Origin: Yaniella flava
Lineage (GTDB): Bacteria > Actinomycetota > Actinomycetes > Actinomycetales > Micrococcaceae
NCBI RefSeq assembly: GCF_039529295.1
Contig: NZ_BAAAMN010000005.1
Coordinates: 1-64,000, forward strand
Length of the DNA: 64,000 nucleotides
Direction of reading: 5' to 3'
The position numbers and the translations under genes are program-made. Positions 33,396 through 42,336 of this stretch are shown here, piece after piece. The notes below the pieces were generated by a model. It was not told where the DNA came from. It made no database searches and saw nothing but the letters and a program-made list of their open reading frames with translations. The number at the start of each line of letters is the position of its first letter. The first letter of the stretch is position 1.

Positions 33396-34496
33396 TTAGA
33401 ACGTCACGATTGGTTTGATCGTTTTGCCTGATGCGGAGTCGTCAAATGCCTGGTTGATCTCATCAAGCGGGTAGGTCTGGACTATTTTTTCGATCGGGAA
33501 TTTGCCCTGACGCCACAAGTGCACCAGTTTGGGAATAAGATCCTGTGGAACAGCGTCCCCTTCGATGATGGTCTGGAATGACCAGCCCTTGAGCAGTGAG
33601 GCACCAACTTCGAAGCTCACCTCATCACCCATCTTGGGCGCACCCACGAGTCCGACGCGGCCGTTGATGCCAACCGAATCGGCGGCCTGGCGAGTGACTG
33701 CGGTGACACCGGTGGTATCGAGCGCGACTTCAACGCCACGGCCTCCGGTAATCTCCGCGATACGTTCAGCAAGATCCTCATCACCAGAATTGATGGTGTG
33801 GGTTGCGCCGTACCCCTTGGCAGCTTCTAACCGTGAGTCCACAAGATCAATGGCGATGATCGTGGTTGCACCGATTGCAGCTGCAGCCATGATTGCTGAG
33901 GAACCGACCGCGCCAGTGCCGAAGATCGCGATAGTTTCGCCTGCCGCAACTTTGAGCGCGTTGATGATGGAGCCAGCACCGGTCATCAAACCACAGCCGA
34001 GTGGGCCGAGGAGTTCCAGGGGCGCATCATCATCGACGGGCACCACGGAGCGCACGGAGACGTTCGCGTATGTGGCAAATGATGATTGGCCAAAGAAATT
34101 CGATGAGACTGTATTGCCGTTTTCCGACAGGGAAGTGGTCTTATTTGGCCGGACCCCCGAGAAGTTGTAGTCATAGAAATTTTTGCAGTAGGCGGGCCGA
34201 CCGTTCAGACACTGGGCGCATTCACCACATGAATTGAAGCCGAGAACAACTCGGTCACCCACGTTGATGGTGTTGACGTTGTCGCCAACAGCTTCGACGA
34301 TGCCGGCGCCTTCGTGACCAAGTACGGCAGGTAGCGGGGTGGGGTAGACCTGGTCTCGCACGATCGCATCGGTGTGGCATACACCGGTTGCGGTGAGCTT
34401 GACTTGAACTTCTTCGGGGCGGGGATCGTCGAGTTCTAGGGTCGTGATCTCGAACGGTTCGCCTTTGCCACGAGTAATAGCTGCAGTGATTTCCAC
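33396..34496 (-). CDS. NAD(P)-dependent zinc alcohol dehydrogenase, aryl-alcohol type
   Basis: 366 residues. Catalytic zinc ligands in GVCHTD and GHEGAG, the structural four-cysteine lobe CGECAQCLNGRPAYC and the Rossmann motif IFGTGAVGSSA are complete. SSFATYANVSVRSVVPVDDDAPLELLGPLGCGLMTGAG is typical of benzyl/aryl-alcohol dehydrogenases (XylB, mycobacterial AdhD-like). Expected reaction: aryl or long-chain alcohol to aldehyde. Convergent with the PAP2 gene, six bases apart. Confidence 0.85.
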   Translation of the reverse strand: MEITAAITRGKGEPFEITTLELDDPRPEEVQVKLTATGVCHTDAIVRDQVYPTPLPAVLGHEGAGIVEAVGDNVNTINVGDRVVLGFNSCGECAQCLNGRPAYCKNFYDYNFSGVRPNKTTSLSENGNTVSSNFFGQSSFATYANVSVRSVVPVDDDAPLELLGPLGCGLMTGAGSIINALKVAAGETIAIFGTGAVGSSAIMAAAAIGATTIIAIDLVDSRLEAAKGYGATHTINSGDEDLAERIAEITGGRGVEVALDTTGVTAVTRQAADSVGINGRVGLVGAPKMGDEVSFEVGASLLKGWSFQTIIEGDAVPQDLIPKLVHLWRQGKFPIEKIVQTYPLDEINQAFDDSASGKTIKPIVTF

Positions 34497-34597
34497 GGGA
34501 ACCTCCAGAAGATTCGTGAACGAGTATCTCGATTGCTTCAGTTAGCAACCCTGCATTTCACGTTACGCCCGTGATCGATGCGGCGTCTAGGTTGAGT

Positions 34598-35863
34598 TCA
34601 CGTGATGAGCGTGTTGTAGCTCAACAGTTCGTGCAGGTCTGCTGAGAGATCTCCAGGAGCGGCATCTTCAACGACGACGTCGCCCGCACCGAGCCAGCTC
34701 GCCATCGTGGTCAGTTCGGCGATGAGTTCCTTGCCTCTAGTTGTACGATCCGGCCAAGTGGCTCGTGCCGCGTCGTCTGGACCTGGCGGTTCGGCATAAG
34801 CAGCACGCACTACCAGGACGCCATGTTTCCGGTCGTATTTGAGATCTACTCTGGCAACGAGATGTTCACCGAGCAGAAACGGCAGCACATAGTAGCCGTA
34901 GGTGCGTTTGTGTGCGGGCGTATAGATCTCGAGCCGGTAGTGCATGCCGAATAATTCCAGTAGCCGACGACGTTCGAAAACCAATGGGTCAAAGGGCACC
35001 AACAGCGCTCGAGCGTTTGTACGGCGCGGGACCCGGGTCTGGGAGTGCATCCAGAGTGGATGGTTCCATCCCGTCACTGTGACCGGTAAGAGTTCCCCGT
35101 GGGCCTGCAGTGCGTCAACGGCTCGACGGGTCTCTCGTTGGTTGAGGCGGAAATAATCCGCAAAACAGCGCACAGTGCCAATGCCGTGAGCACGAGACGC
35201 GATCCGGACAAGTTCAATGATGGCTTCGTCTTTGGCCGGTGGTATCTGGCTGGGAATGTCCGGTGGTAGAGCGCGCGAAGTGAGATCATAGACGCGTTCA
35301 AACTGGGCGTTGCGTCGGGCCGGTGTGAGTTCACCTGCGTCAAAAAGAATCTCTAATGCGGTTTTGACGGGACTCCACTCCCAGCCCCACTGACCATGTG
35401 GGCGTTTTGCGTGTGCGGCATCTGCAAAGGCTTCAATTTCGCGGCTTGTCAGTGGACCGTGATCCGCCACAATATCGCGTACGAGGCGAAATAGCTCGGG
35501 GTGTTCAGCTGCTAATGCTTCAGGATCCATACCTGGCCAGCGGCGTCGGTTCCAGGTCAAGAGAGGAAACGTTGTGGCAGGCACATAGGAAGCCTCATGT
35601 GCCCACGTTTCGAGGATGCGCCGTGGTGCACGAGCCGAAGCCCGTCCAACCAGCCCGATATCGTAGGGGCCAAGTCGTGCCAGTAGCGGCAGCAAATGCG
35701 CTCGGGCGACGATGTTGACGGAATCGATCTGGAGTAGTCCGATGCGTTTGATCGTGTCGGTGATGTGTCGTAGCGACACAATGTCTGGCCGCTGTCGGTC
35801 CAATCCCTGCGCTGCGATGGCAACCCGGCGGGCCTGGGCTAAACTGAGCGTGCGAACGGTCAT
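34598..35863 (-). CDS. YcaQ/AlkX-type DNA glycosylase (HTH_42, winged helix)
   Basis: 421 residues, full length. The N-terminal HTH_42 region and the catalytic loop LLQIDSVNIVARAH near residue 42 show the QxD form of the motif that distinguishes YcaQ/AlkX from QxQ AlkZ. Further family blocks: ASYVP, FEWSPVKTALEILFDAGEL-like segment and VPFDPLVFERRRLLELFGMHYRLEIY. These enzymes unhook DNA interstrand crosslinks and remove bulky alkyl-purines. Known E. coli YcaQ acts on nitrogen-mustard crosslinks; specificity here is inferred. Confidence 0.86.
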   Translation of the reverse strand: MTVRTLSLAQARRVAIAAQGLDRQRPDIVSLRHITDTIKRIGLLQIDSVNIVARAHLLPLLARLGPYDIGLVGRASARAPRRILETWAHEASYVPATTFPLLTWNRRRWPGMDPEALAAEHPELFRLVRDIVADHGPLTSREIEAFADAAHAKRPHGQWGWEWSPVKTALEILFDAGELTPARRNAQFERVYDLTSRALPPDIPSQIPPAKDEAIIELVRIASRAHGIGTVRCFADYFRLNQRETRRAVDALQAHGELLPVTVTGWNHPLWMHSQTRVPRRTNARALLVPFDPLVFERRRLLELFGMHYRLEIYTPAHKRTYGYYVLPFLLGEHLVARVDLKYDRKHGVLVVRAAYAEPPGPDDAARATWPDRTTRGKELIAELTTMASWLGAGDVVVEDAAPGDLSADLHELLSYNTLIT

Positions 35864-35878
35864 ATAGTTGCCATGAAC

Positions 35879-36445
35879 TTACGCCTGGTTCCAGGATTCG
35901 AGGATGTCCTCTATTGTGGCGATCGAAGCCTGGCGATCCTCTTCAAGCTGTCGTAATTGGGCGTCGTGGTAGTCCTGGCGGTGGTCAGCAACGGCGTCGG
36001 TGACAATAGTGACCCGAGTATTATGCGCATAGGCATCGCGGCTTGTTTGGGCAATACAACCATGGGTCGAGACCCCGGCGATGACGATCCTCTTGATGCC
36101 AAGATTCGTCAGGCGCAACTGGAGATCGGTGCCAAACCAGGCGCTGTCACGCGTCTTTTCCACGCGAGTCGTTTCTTCCGTATTGAGCCCGGAAATGACC
36201 TGGGTGCCCTCGTCACCTGCAAAGAGAAAGCCCTCACCAGCTTCGAGCATATTCAACGTCCACGTTGATTCGTCGCGGCTGTGCACGGTGGTGATGACAA
36301 ACACCGGTACGTCGGCTAGCCGCGCCGCATCACGAAGTCGATTGGCGGCCGCTTCCAGCTCGCCCTCACATTCGGCTAAGCCTTCTTCATCAAAGAAGGC
36401 CTTTTGTAAGTCCACGAGGAACAATGCGTCACGGTTAGCTTTCAT
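35879..36445 (-). CDS. Isochorismatase-family hydrolase
   Basis: 188 residues. The catalytic triad of cysteine hydrolases is seen: Asp in FLVDLQKAFF (residue 12), Lys in VEKTRDSAWFGTDL and Cys in GVSTHGCIAQTSRDA. Nicotinamidase and isochorismatase relatives share this; the substrate is not deducible. Fifteen bases separate it from the YcaQ gene start, so the two may be co-transcribed. Confidence 0.86.
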   Translation of the reverse strand: MKANRDALFLVDLQKAFFDEEGLAECEGELEAAANRLRDAARLADVPVFVITTVHSRDESTWTLNMLEAGEGFLFAGDEGTQVISGLNTEETTRVEKTRDSAWFGTDLQLRLTNLGIKRIVIAGVSTHGCIAQTSRDAYAHNTRVTIVTDAVADHRQDYHDAQLRQLEEDRQASIATIEDILESWNQA

Positions 36446-36632
36446 GGGGTCAGTCTAAAGGAAATGCGTAGCTGCTTGTTTGCGGCGATTCAGCCATACG
36501 ATTCAAATTTGAAACATGCTCTCGAATTCGGGCATATTGGTGGATTGTGTGACGAGCGGTCGGATGCGTGACAACGGCCGACGATAGAGTAAATCTTCAG
36601 ATGAATCATACGTATAGAAGGAGTAAGACCAT

Positions 36633-37184
36633 ATGAAAATCGGTATCATCAACGGTTCGATTCGTGCCGAGCGTGCCACGGACCCTGTGGCCAAATTTAC
36701 CCAGCAGGTTGCTGAACAACGCGACGGTGATTTCGTCTATGAGTACGTTGATCTGGCTGAATTCAATGTTCCGCTGTTGACCTGTGCGCTACATCCGATG
36801 GTCGCCAACAAAAAGCATGAGGACTCGAATGTTCAGAAATGGTCAGACACCATCGATGCTTTTGATGGTTTCGTCTTTGTCACTCCGGAGTACAATCACG
36901 GCGTGCCTGGCGGCTTCAAGAATGCCGTCGATGTGCTCGGTCCGGAGTGGGTCGGCAAACCTGTCGCATTCGTTGGTCACGGTTCAGTTGGAGGAGTTCG
37001 GGCCATTGAGCAGTGGCGTCAAATTGTCGCAAACTTCTCCATGCCGGTTGCTCGGGCTGAGCTGAACTTCAACATGTTCTTCGATTGGACCGATGGTGAG
37101 TTCACTCCGGTAGAACGCCATACAACTGAGCTGCACGGACTATTCGACCAGCTCGAAGGGCTAGTCACCACCAACCGCGGTTAA
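36633..37184 (+). CDS. NADPH-dependent FMN reductase family protein
   Basis: 183 residues after AAGGAG. IINGSIRAERATDPVAKF is the phosphate-binding loop for FMN, and TPEYNHGVPGGFKNAVDVLG is the family hallmark. Related to quinone/chromate reductases (ChrR, YhdA, azoreductase). Followed by a strong hairpin at 37197. Confidence 0.88.
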   Translation: MKIGIINGSIRAERATDPVAKFTQQVAEQRDGDFVYEYVDLAEFNVPLLTCALHPMVANKKHEDSNVQKWSDTIDAFDGFVFVTPEYNHGVPGGFKNAVDVLGPEWVGKPVAFVGHGSVGGVRAIEQWRQIVANFSMPVARAELNFNMFFDWTDGEFTPVERHTTELHGLFDQLEGLVTTNRG

Positions 37185-37196
37185 GGTTTCGGATCG

Positions 37197-37237
37197 AGCC
37201 GTGCTGTCTTCACGATATTCCCGAAGACAGCACGGCT
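37197..37237. terminator. Bidirectional terminator between convergent genes
   Basis: AGCCGTGCTGTCTTC (37197-37211) pairs with GAAGACAGCACGGCT (37223-37237), a perfect 15-bp stem around an 11-base loop, lying between the FMN reductase stop and the mgtC-like stop. Confidence 0.8.
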
Positions 37238-37244
37238 TGAGTCT

Positions 37245-37952
37245 TTAATCGTGATCTTGATCCTCGGCGCGGACTTCCAGCACGCCTTCGACCTCACTGA
37301 GTTGCCGGAAGAGCGATTCTGGAGGCTTCTGCTTGCCGTGTGTGAACTCCATGGTGGCATCTACGACGTGGCCAGCTTCGGTTCTTTCCCGCTTGGTCTG
37401 GTTCAACGACACTTCGTAGCCGGACTCGGAGGCCACGTGGAGCACATCGCGTAAGACACCATAGCCATCGGCATAGCGAACGCTATACACTTCGGTTCGG
37501 TGCTGGGTGGGTATACGTCGGATCAGTGCCGTCAGAAGAGTCACCGCGAAAATATAGAGCACTACTGTCAGTGCAGCAATGACCGGCATACCTGCACCAC
37601 AGGCCATGCCGACCGCCGCGGTCACCCAGACGGATGCTGCCGTCGTCAGCCCGGACACGATGTTGCGTCGTACGAAAATCACGCCGGCACCCAAAAAGCC
37701 GATACCGGTCACGATCTGCGCAGCAATGCGGGAGGGGTCGAGTATGACGTCATCGCCGATGACGTGGCCAAAACCATAGGACGAGACCAGCGTAAACAGC
37801 GCGGAGCCCATGCCCACCAGAATGTGTGTGCGGGTACCGGCTGATTTTTGGCGTAGTTCGCGTTCTAAGCCGATGATGCCTGACAGGACAAATGAGCACA
37901 CCAGTAGAACTGCTTCGGTGCCCAGGGTGTCCGGGAGCCATTCAAAATCCAT
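37245..37952 (-). CDS. MgtC/SapB family membrane protein
   Basis: 235 residues. The N-terminal membrane domain with FVLSGIIGLERELRQKSAGTRTHILVGMGSALF, then GFLGAGVIFVRRN and GLTTAASVWVTAAVGMACG, is the MgtC signature. The C-terminal 90 residues form the ACT-like soluble domain. Family members modulate F1Fo ATP synthase or magnesium-limited growth. It lies downstream (52 bases) of the tusA-metE fusion on the same strand but is unlikely to be functionally linked. Confidence 0.88.
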   Translation of the reverse strand: MDFEWLPDTLGTEAVLLVCSFVLSGIIGLERELRQKSAGTRTHILVGMGSALFTLVSSYGFGHVIGDDVILDPSRIAAQIVTGIGFLGAGVIFVRRNIVSGLTTAASVWVTAAVGMACGAGMPVIAALTVVLYIFAVTLLTALIRRIPTQHRTEVYSVRYADGYGVLRDVLHVASESGYEVSLNQTKRERTEAGHVVDATMEFTHGKQKPPESLFRQLSEVEGVLEVRAEDQDHD

Positions 37953-38003
37953 AATCTTTAGGTTACGGGGTTCGCAGATTCCTGCCGAGCCCAGGCGGAC
38001 TCA

Positions 38004-39617
38004 TCAGGCATGTACGGTATATGTTTCCCGCAAATGGTCCCGGGCCTGAGCCAGCAGACTGAGATCGCGTTCAGCCGCCCGTGCCGATTGGATCGGATTA
38101 TCTGCAAAGGTCGCGAAACCGCAGTCAGTGTTGAGCAGGACACGATCGTAGCCGAAGAAATCGATGGCTTGCTCAGCACGATCAATGACGTCCTCCACCG
38201 TGTCGTTCTCCGCGTCTTTCTGATTGAGCACCCCGACACCAACACGCTGGTCGTCACGAATGCCGGTCAGAGCTGCGAGTTCTCCAGCGCGTGGCGTGGC
38301 CAGCTCCAAGACCAGAGTGCCGACGTTGATCGACCGAAATAGCGGTACCAGCGGTTCGTAACCGCCTGATAGAGCCGATGACTCATCGGTGGTCCAGTTG
38401 CCACGACAGACATGAAGGGCAAGACGTTCGGTCGGGAAACCTTCGGTGACTTGTGCTAACAGATGTTGCGCGAACGTGAGTTCCTCGTCCTGGGCGCCAC
38501 GTTCACCAAGTGCACCACACATGAACGTGCGCCCGCCTTGGCCTTGCTCGCCATAGAGCACTTCGGTGAGAACTGGCTCGTCTAACTGAACCAGGGTGGC
38601 GCCTTGAGACAGGAGGTGGGCCACTTCTTCGCGCAGGATACGCACGACATCTACCGCGAGTTCGTCACGGTTGTCGTAAGCCCGGTCCGAGATGCATTCC
38701 ATCCACATGGTTCGCGTCAACAAGTAGGGGCCAGGCAGGCTCACCTTGACGGGCTGTTTCGCAATGCCTTGCGCGTATTGGACTTCGTGGACGGTCAGCG
38801 GATTCTTCCGGCCGAGCGGTCCGAAAACAGCTGGATGTCGGACGTCTCCAGCCGGCACATCAAGGGCTTGCAGCTCCTGGTTGAACTGGTCTGGGTCATC
38901 GACGTACGGCAGCAGATCCGTCACGGGGATCAGCTGACAGTTTTGCAAAATCCCACCGACGAATGATGAGTAATTATCGCGACGCTGTTCGCCATCGGTC
39001 ACCACATCGATGTCGGCACGTTTTTGTGCAGCGATCGCTACCTGTACCGCGTCATCGGCGTCAGCTTCGAATTGTTCGGTACTGAGACGCCCCTCGAGAT
39101 GCTGATGTAGGGAAGACAAGAGCCATCGTGGCCGCGGCCAACTGCCCAAACTCAGCACAGATAAGGGCTTGATCGGTGCGACCGCGACCGGTTCTGGCAA
39201 GCTGTGTGGAATATATGGCTCAACTACTTCTTGGGTGATGGCCATTTGTGTTTTCTTCCGCAGGTTTTTCACCCTTAGCGGTTGCAGCGCGATGTCCGGC
39301 TCAGCATAAACCGGTGCGTTGACATCTGCAGGTGGCTGATCGTGATGTTCCGGTGGGGTGAAAGTCCCCTTGCTCACGAGGAAGCGCCAGATGCCCGGTT
39401 CGGTGTGGACATTGACCAAGTCATTTTTTGTCAGACGACACCACGAAGGCAGATCAACTTCGACGGTGGCATCCCGGGACACTATTTCTATAAGCTCGCC
39501 GGGGTGCAGCGGATCAATATGCTGACGAATGAGCAAGAGCAAACCGTTGCCACAATCCAAATCCCCACCGTCGAAACTGTCAGTTGGCGGGTAGGGATGC
39601 ACTGTGGAAGGGGACAT
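38004..39617 (-). CDS. TusA domain fused to MetE-like (cobalamin-independent methionine synthase II) catalytic core
   Basis: 537 residues from ATG 39617 (AAAGG upstream). Residues about 15-88 form a TusA-like sulfur-carrier domain: GGDLDCGNGLLLLIRQHI with a single cysteine (22), then DLPSWCRLTKNDLV and WRFLVSKG. After a 55-residue linker, residues 148-537 are the MetE C-terminal barrel: GSWPRPRWL, VTDGEQRRDNYSSF, SLPGPYLLTR and LDEPVL. Zinc ligands are complete: HVC (402, 404), Glu in VLELATPRAG (438), Cys in NTDCGF (499). The folate-binding half of MetE is missing, so a folate-independent thiol alkyl-transfer is expected. It is the last gene of tusA-dsrE-tusA::metE. Whether the product is methionine or another thioether is unknown. 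Confidence 0.85.
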   Translation of the reverse strand: MSPSTVHPYPPTDSFDGGDLDCGNGLLLLIRQHIDPLHPGELIEIVSRDATVEVDLPSWCRLTKNDLVNVHTEPGIWRFLVSKGTFTPPEHHDQPPADVNAPVYAEPDIALQPLRVKNLRKKTQMAITQEVVEPYIPHSLPEPVAVAPIKPLSVLSLGSWPRPRWLLSSLHQHLEGRLSTEQFEADADDAVQVAIAAQKRADIDVVTDGEQRRDNYSSFVGGILQNCQLIPVTDLLPYVDDPDQFNQELQALDVPAGDVRHPAVFGPLGRKNPLTVHEVQYAQGIAKQPVKVSLPGPYLLTRTMWMECISDRAYDNRDELAVDVVRILREEVAHLLSQGATLVQLDEPVLTEVLYGEQGQGGRTFMCGALGERGAQDEELTFAQHLLAQVTEGFPTERLALHVCRGNWTTDESSALSGGYEPLVPLFRSINVGTLVLELATPRAGELAALTGIRDDQRVGVGVLNQKDAENDTVEDVIDRAEQAIDFFGYDRVLLNTDCGFATFADNPIQSARAAERDLSLLAQARDHLRETYTVHA

Positions 39618-39653
39618 GTTGGAACCTTTCGACACGGCGGAATAAAACGGCGG

Positions 39654-40022
39654 TTAGTAGCTGACGCTCGGGGTCCCGTCTGCCAGGAACTCGACCAGTT
39701 TTGCGCCACCGACCACGGTTGCACCATCGATGAGGTTCTCCGGTTCAATGCCGCGCTTTTTCACACATGGTGCGCAGACGTATACCTGGCCGTCGGCAAC
39801 TACAAAATTCGACATCAGTTCGGCAAGCGGTGCAAAGCCCTCTTCATGGATATCGTCGGCGTAGCCTTTCTCTGCGAGCCGGACTCCTTCGGTCGACAGG
39901 AACACCATGGTGTCCTGATCCGACCCCGCGGCAGCATTCGCCACAACGAAACCTACGGTTGCCTTATCCGTGTCGTTTTTGGCATGTGTAATGGAAACAC
40001 AAAATTTTCCGGTTCCGGACAT
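39654..40022 (-). CDS. DsrE-family protein
   Basis: 122 residues. FCVSITHAKNDTDKATVGFVVANAA at the N-terminus and YVCAPCVKKRGI (CxxC, conserved in this DsrE branch) with NLIDGATVVGGAKLVEFL at the C-terminus. DsrE/TusD-like proteins carry persulfides in sulfur relays. It lies between a TusA-like gene (three bases away) and the TusA::MetE fusion (36 bases), so a shared relay is probable. Confidence 0.82.
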   Translation of the reverse strand: MSGTGKFCVSITHAKNDTDKATVGFVVANAAAGSDQDTMVFLSTEGVRLAEKGYADDIHEEGFAPLAELMSNFVVADGQVYVCAPCVKKRGIEPENLIDGATVVGGAKLVEFLADGTPSVSY

Positions 40023-40025
40023 CAG

Positions 40026-40301
40026 CTATTCTCCTTTTGCTTGAATGAAATAGTCGGGGTGTTCGTGAAAGAGCAGCGTGTTGTGGGTGAGACGACACCA
40101 CGCAGGAATATCGTGCGGCGCGCCCGGATCGGTCGCGGTGAGACGGATAACGAATCCGGGTTGTGCTTCGTCACGTAGTTTCAGTTTGAGCTTGACGACG
40201 AGTTCGCCACACCCCATATCACCGGCATCCCAGGCAATATCAGCTTCAGGTCTCACTACTTGTGTAACGCTCCTTGCATACGGTGGAGTCCAATGTTCCA
40301 C
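40026..40301 (-). CDS. TusA-like sulfur carrier protein
   Basis: 91 residues from GTG 40301; an in-frame GTG at 40256 would give a better-fitting 76-residue protein but its Shine-Dalgarno AAGGAG is rather far (13 bases). The TusA core is seen as WDAGDMGCGELVVKLKLKL with the carrier cysteine at 31, a PGFVIRLTATDPGAPHDIPAWCRLTHN domain core and a final YFIQAKG strand. The core parallels that of the domain fused to MetE downstream, including the DxGCG/DxDCG cysteine box and DIPAWCRLT/DLPSWCRLT, so the two are paralogues. Heads the three-gene operon. Confidence 0.8.
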   Translation of the reverse strand: MEHWTPPYARSVTQVVRPEADIAWDAGDMGCGELVVKLKLKLRDEAQPGFVIRLTATDPGAPHDIPAWCRLTHNTLLFHEHPDYFIQAKGE

Positions 40302-40442
40302 ACCGGACTCAGCCTATGCTGCATGCCACGGGTGCTCAAGAGCCCAAGGCCTAGAATTTTATCTCAAACGCGCCGAAAACGTTTCGGGCAGAATGGGATG
40401 CAACGCGCCGCGGCGCGGTTTCAACAACGATGTATCTGAAGT

Positions 40443-41168
40443 CTCGCCGGCATCGTGGTCACCGTCGGCATGGTGGGTGCAGGCTTGGCCGTGGCCGGTG
40501 CACCGATTACGTCTGGCGGGATCGGCAAATACGTGTCCAAGGATGCGGTCGAAGGCATCAACATTGCAGGGATTGGGCTGGAATACCTCCTGCCATTGGT
40601 AGCCACCGGTTCTGTCCTCTTGTTGCTGCGATTCCTCTGGGTGGTCCTGGCTGAAGAACGCGAGCCACAGCGAAGCGTCGATGGCGAATTGCTCTCCTGG
40701 CTGGGCGTCTGTGTGGCCGGGATCGTCGTGCCGTGGATCATCGGTGCGCAGTGGTCCCCGTTAGGAATGCCAGCATGGAACGACCCACAAACACTGTGGG
40801 ATGCAGCCTGGCCCATCGGGCTGGGACTTGCTCTCGGTGGACTCTTCTGGTGGCTGGACACACGCGGTTGGCTTCCACAGCTCACACGTGACGAGGCTGC
40901 GGTTCCAGCCGGCGATCTCGTGGCAGTCGAAGAATCGATGGCGCACACCCTGCAAAACCGCGGTGGCGAAGCCTTAGACACCGCACATACATACACCGGT
41001 AAAGTACGCGCTGCTACGGCAAAGCTCTTGACCACCATGACCGAATACACCAACGCCTCACTGCAGAAAACCGAGGCTAGGCTGCGCCAGTGGCCCCGGT
41101 TTGGTGCCGGCATCGTCGTGCTTGCGACGCTGGTTTTGGTCCTGAGTTTGTGGATTGGAGGAGCATAA
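40443..41168 (+). pseudogene. 5'-truncated Mrp/NuoL-type antiporter subunit (MnhD-like)
   Basis: The open frame preserves only the C-terminal half of a proton-translocating antiporter subunit: GLAVAGAPITSGGIGKYVSKDAV (the helix-11-like segment of MnhD/NuoL/M), three more membrane helices, a long amphipathic helix around residues 155-210 and a final membrane helix. The first ten or so helices and the start are gone; homology starts abruptly at about 40443 and the sequence before belongs to an unrelated region. GTG 40455 could start translation, but such a piece cannot be an antiporter on its own. The stop overlaps mnhE. Confidence 0.75.
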
Positions 41169-41686
41169 TGCGCTGGGCTATCAGTACGTTGCTGCGCGGC
41201 ATGGTCTTCGGCATTGTCTGGGTTGCACTGTCAGGGGCATCGAGTGACACGCTGGTCTACGGCATCGTTGCCGTGATCGCAGCCACCGCGCTGAGCCTGG
41301 GCCTCATGCCGCCAGGTCAACCACAACCCAAGCTATGGTTTGCGCGAAGCTGGGGCACCATCGTACTGGCTGCCTGGTTCCTCCAACAGTCCCTGCGCGG
41401 GGGACTTGATGTGGCCCGTCGTGCGCTGACTCGACGCGTTGATATTGCCCCAGAAGTTGTCGACGTCGACGTAGAGTTACCTGAAGGACCTGGACGAGAA
41501 GTCTGTTACCTGCTGATGAATCTGCTTCCCGGCTCAATGGTCCAGCGGGTGAAAACAACTGAACAACACACCGTGGCCGAAATTCACACCCTCTCAACCG
41601 ACCTGAAGCCGCAAGACCAGTGGACGCGACTGCAAGACCGAGTCCAACAGGCCTTTCAAATTCAGCGTTTGGACAGCAAACACTAG
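41168..41686 (+). CDS. mnhE: Na+/H+ antiporter subunit E (MnhE/MrpE)
   Basis: 172 residues; ATG shares the A of the upstream TAA (TAATG). Two N-terminal membrane segments, then VARRALTRRVDIAPEVVDVDVELPEGPGREVCYLLMNLLPGS, which is the MnhE core (family form: NxLTLTPGT). The gene looks complete, but subunits A, B, C, F and G are not nearby and its D neighbour is truncated, so it is probably an orphan of a deleted operon. The stop overlaps the convergent lipoprotein gene. Confidence 0.8.
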   Translation: MRWAISTLLRGMVFGIVWVALSGASSDTLVYGIVAVIAATALSLGLMPPGQPQPKLWFARSWGTIVLAAWFLQQSLRGGLDVARRALTRRVDIAPEVVDVDVELPEGPGREVCYLLMNLLPGSMVQRVKTTEQHTVAEIHTLSTDLKPQDQWTRLQDRVQQAFQIQRLDSKH

Positions 41687-42252
41687 TTGCGTTGCAGCGT
41701 GTGAGCTTCCCGCGTCCCTGCACCCTGTAACCACACCTCAGCTTCTTCTGGCGCGCGCTCAGGTTCGGTGATCACCACGACGTTTCTACGCACCTGGGAC
41801 CAGCCCTCAGGGAGCTCATCGACGTGCGTATCGTCCGGGATGAGAAACGCCTCGACAGGTGTGTCCAACTGGACGACCATCGGTTCCAAATCGTTTGGTC
41901 CATGACATTGGGACGTGGCGTCGTCGGTTTCAGTATCCACCGCGATAAAGCATAGCCCCTGCGCTACGGTGTCGTCGTGGTCGGTTCGGGCCATATGGAA
42001 CTCGGTCGAGCCGTTGACGCCGAGATACCGGAAATAGTGGTCTGCGATATTGTTCAGTGCCGGTTCGTTGAGTGCGACGTCGGGTATATCGTTCTCGCGA
42101 GGTTGCTCTGTGAACCGTAAATATTCCGAAGTCACGCTGTGCTCGGGTGTCGTATCCGTCTGACAAGCGGTGAACACGAGAACACTCGCGCAGACTCCGG
42201 TGACGATGGTGCTTCCGTGATGTCGCTTCGTTGAGGTGAGTGGGAGTGACAT
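41683..42252 (-). CDS. Predicted lipoprotein, unknown function
   Basis: 189 residues from ATG 42252, which follows an intergenic piece; the longer ORF start at 42297 is not supported. VCASVLVFTACQTD gives the lipobox with Cys near residue 30. The mature protein has two further cysteines (LCFIAVD and SQCHG), which may form a disulfide, and no recognised domain. Similar secreted acidic proteins occur singly in Micrococcales. Confidence 0.65.
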   Translation of the reverse strand: MSLPLTSTKRHHGSTIVTGVCASVLVFTACQTDTTPEHSVTSEYLRFTEQPRENDIPDVALNEPALNNIADHYFRYLGVNGSTEFHMARTDHDDTVAQGLCFIAVDTETDDATSQCHGPNDLEPMVVQLDTPVEAFLIPDDTHVDELPEGWSQVRRNVVVITEPERAPEEAEVWLQGAGTREAHTLQRN

Positions 42253-42336
42253 GTCCCTCAGCTTATCCAACCTGCAGATACAAAACGGCGCTCCCAAACA
42301 CGAAGTTCGGAGCGTCGTCGGTGACGAACTCAGTAG

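Noticed and set aside
39282..40178. 298-codon plus ORF over dsrE/tusA
   Set aside because: Antisense to three overlapping family-matched genes; composition is typical of a shadow frame.
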